Assembly (NCBI GenBank): GCA_016205905.1
Contig: JACQSP010000147.1
Span: 1-6,119, forward strand
Length of the DNA stretch: 6,119 nucleotides
Direction: 5' to 3'
From: Candidatus Woesearchaeota archaeon
Lineage (GTDB): Archaea; Nanobdellota; Nanobdellia; Woesearchaeales; DSVV01
Positions within the stretch are counted from its first letter, which is position 1, and every line of letters begins with the position of its first letter. The notes under the pieces are model-generated. The model saw only the letters and a program-made list of their open reading frames with translations, made no database searches and had not been told where the DNA came from. Shown here piece by piece: positions 4,628 to 6,119 of the stretch. A program made the position numbers and the translations under genes.

Positions 4628-6013
4628 ATGGATGTTTTTCAGCTTGACAGAAAAGTTGCCGGGGCTTTCTCTAACGTAAACAAAGATGTTGTTTCTCTAA
4701 AAAAAGAAATACTTTCTTTAAACAAGGCAATTACATTATCAAAGCAGGAATGCACCGAGAAATATATCAGCAGGGAAGATTATGTAAAACTGTTTTCTGA
4801 ATTTGCCAACTTAAAGCAGGAAGTTACTGATGAGCTAAAGAAAATAAAAGAGACGACAGACAACTTCGCAGAAGAGAGCGAAAAGAGAAACAATCGCCTG
4901 ACAACTCTTGTAGAAGATGAAAAGGCTAACAAAGCAGAAATAAAAGAAGTGAAAAAGACAAGGGAGGAGCTGAAAAAATTACAGGAATCTTTTTTAGAGT
5001 TTAAAGAAAACATGCATAAGGCGGTAGACAGCCGATTAAATAAACTAGACAATGCCCTGAACACAAATATCAGCAACAGCGTCAGCAGAAAAGAGTTTGA
5101 TAATGAGTTTGACAAGCTAGTGCTTAACTTTGAGCAGGAGCTTGAGAGAATAAACGAAAAAGTTACTCAGCTCACAGAGTTTAGCATGGATGCAGATGAT
5201 GTTGAAAAACAGTTTATCACAAGGAAAGATGTTATTTCCCAGATTAAACAGATTAAAGAGAACAGCAGCACTAAAAAAGAGGTTCTTGGCCTGCATGAGG
5301 AACTTCATAAAAAAGTGAATCATCTTAATACAGAATTAGATGAAGTAAATTCAGCATTAATAACCATAAAGAGCTCTTTAAAGGAAGGTGTTAAATCAAA
5401 GGCATTTGATGAGCTGAAACATGAAATCAAGAATAATCTTGTTGAAAAGAATGATTTAATTCAAGCAGTTGTGGATATTCAGAAGAATATTGTTGAAGTT
5501 GGGAGCTCTGTTGAAAAGCTGGAGAAAGAGATTAAAGAAAAAGAAGAAAAAGGCCTAAATGCAAACGAACTCGCCAAATTAAAGGAAGATATTGGAAAGA
5601 TTAAAGATAATCTGATCCTAAAAAGAGAGGTTGAAAGATTCCTTGAGACAAGCACTAAAAAACACCAAAGCCTAAAGGAAGATGTTGACGAGATTGAGAC
5701 CAAAATAAACAGAACTATCACATTGATTGATGCAATGGCAGATAAAACCAAAAATGTTGATTTCAGTAATTTTGCAAAGAGAAAAGAGCTTGAGGAGATT
5801 GAAGGCAAATTGACACGGATAAACAATTTTGTTTCTTCTAACTCAATTAAGACAAAAGATATACAGAAGATAAACAAGCAGTTAGATGACATCAAAGAAA
5901 ATGTTGCATTGAAACTATCTAGAAAAGATGTTGATAAGGAATTTAAAGTTTTAACAACAAAGATTTCAGATTTGAAAGAGGATCTGGAAAAGATTGAGGA
6001 GAAGGTTAAGTAA
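4628..6013 (+). CDS. Long coiled-coil protein with repeated helix-break motifs, function unknown
   Basis: The 461-residue product is almost entirely predicted helix and coiled coil. It is rich in Lys, Glu, Leu, Ile and Asn, with no proline and no tryptophan and a single cysteine (42). No signal peptide or membrane helix is seen, so it is probably cytoplasmic. Short polar motifs of the form Ser/Thr-Arg/Lys-Lys/Glu-Glu/Asp-hydrophobic recur at about 48-52 (SREDY), 153-157 (SRKEF), 198-202 (TRKDV), 215-219 (TKKEV), 384-388 (KRKEL) and 431-435 (SRKDV), with weaker copies between. They look like helix N-caps dividing the rod into segments of roughly 45-60 residues. The N-terminus (FQLDRKVAGAFSNVNKDV) resembles, from memory, hypothetical proteins of DPANN archaea. 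No ATPase motif is present, so it is not an SMC or Rad50 ATPase. A scaffold, filament or surface-linked structural role is possible but unproven. Confidence 0.85.
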   Translation: MDVFQLDRKVAGAFSNVNKDVVSLKKEILSLNKAITLSKQECTEKYISREDYVKLFSEFANLKQEVTDELKKIKETTDNFAEESEKRNNRLTTLVEDEKANKAEIKEVKKTREELKKLQESFLEFKENMHKAVDSRLNKLDNALNTNISNSVSRKEFDNEFDKLVLNFEQELERINEKVTQLTEFSMDADDVEKQFITRKDVISQIKQIKENSSTKKEVLGLHEELHKKVNHLNTELDEVNSALITIKSSLKEGVKSKAFDELKHEIKNNLVEKNDLIQAVVDIQKNIVEVGSSVEKLEKEIKEKEEKGLNANELAKLKEDIGKIKDNLILKREVERFLETSTKKHQSLKEDVDEIETKINRTITLIDAMADKTKNVDFSNFAKRKELEEIEGKLTRINNFVSSNSIKTKDIQKINKQLDDIKENVALKLSRKDVDKEFKVLTTKISDLKEDLEKIEEKVK

Positions 6014-6015
6014 CT

Positions 6016-6044
6016 ATTTTCTTTCTTAGTTTTTTCTTATTTTT
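6016..6044 (+). terminator. T-rich terminator of the coiled-coil gene
   Basis: The stretch after the TAA stop has several T runs, the longest being six T at 6030-6035, followed by TTTTT at 6040-6044. This is the usual form of an archaeal oligo-T terminator. The third repeat element starts at the next base. Confidence 0.6.
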
Positions 6045-6119
6045 AATCAGTTTGTGGGACGCAGTCCACGGTTCACAAATAAAGGTAAGAAGTAAGAGGT
6101 TTGAGGTAAGAGGTACGAT
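6045..6119. repeat. Nested palindromic element 3, left half only
   Basis: Bases 6045-6072 are identical to the outer left arm of element 2 (2517-2544). After a short spacer, five 7-base units run from 6085 to the last base of the window, beginning GTAAGAA and ending GTACGAT. Bases 6090-6115 equal 1085-1110 of element 1, a 26-base exact match. The right half, which should carry the inverse arms, lies beyond the window and is predicted, not seen. Confidence 0.8.

Noticed and set aside
5479..5895. 138-codon minus-strand frame within the coiled-coil gene (and a similar one at 4780-5115)
   Set aside because: Ser/Phe/Leu-rich composition is what the reverse strand of Lys/Glu-rich coding produces; no start signal is seen.
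4628..6013. SMC/Rad50-type ATPase
   Set aside because: There is no Walker A, Walker B or signature motif and no globular head; only coiled coil is present.

Overview
The window most likely comes from an archaeon of the DPANN group (Woesearchaeota/Pacearchaeota-like). The DNA is AT-rich and densely coded. Two divergent genes have archaeal TATA boxes placed exactly as leaderless transcripts need. The other starts have GGTG-type Shine-Dalgarno sites. The mechanosensitive channel resembles the archaeal MscMJ type, and the long proline-free coiled-coil protein is of a kind common in these small-genome archaea. The phylum is an inference; a CPR-type bacterium is the main alternative.

Layout: (1) 29-1030 (+), type I glyceraldehyde-3-phosphate dehydrogenase. 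(2) 1041-1200, a large nested palindrome. (3) 1224-2459 (+), phosphoglycerate kinase, with a 15-base tandem repeat inside its coding region. (4) 2517-2673, a second nested palindrome between convergent genes. (5) 2738-3823 (-), MscS-family channel. (6) 3824-3936, a divergent promoter region with two TATA boxes. (7) 3937-4314 (+), a 125-residue orphan protein. (8) 4315-4627, a gap holding a TATA-like box, a 12-base tandem repeat and a candidate small cationic ORF interrupted by one TGA. (9) 4628-6013 (+), a 461-residue coiled-coil protein. (10) 6045-6119, the left half of a third palindrome-type element, cut by the window end.

GAPDH and PGK catalyse consecutive steps of lower glycolysis: GAPDH makes 1,3-bisphosphoglycerate and PGK uses it to make ATP. 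Their order and strand suggest co-transcription, although a long hairpin separates them. The channel, the orphan protein and the coiled-coil protein have no evident link to that pathway or to each other.

The most unusual feature is the intergenic repeat family. Each complete element is a hairpin within a hairpin. Its arms are built from short tandem words of period 7, 8 or 9 that stay in register across the two arms. The three elements share modules in different combinations: the third joins the outer arm of the second to the inner arm of the first. I cannot assign them to a known mobile or regulatory family from this window alone.
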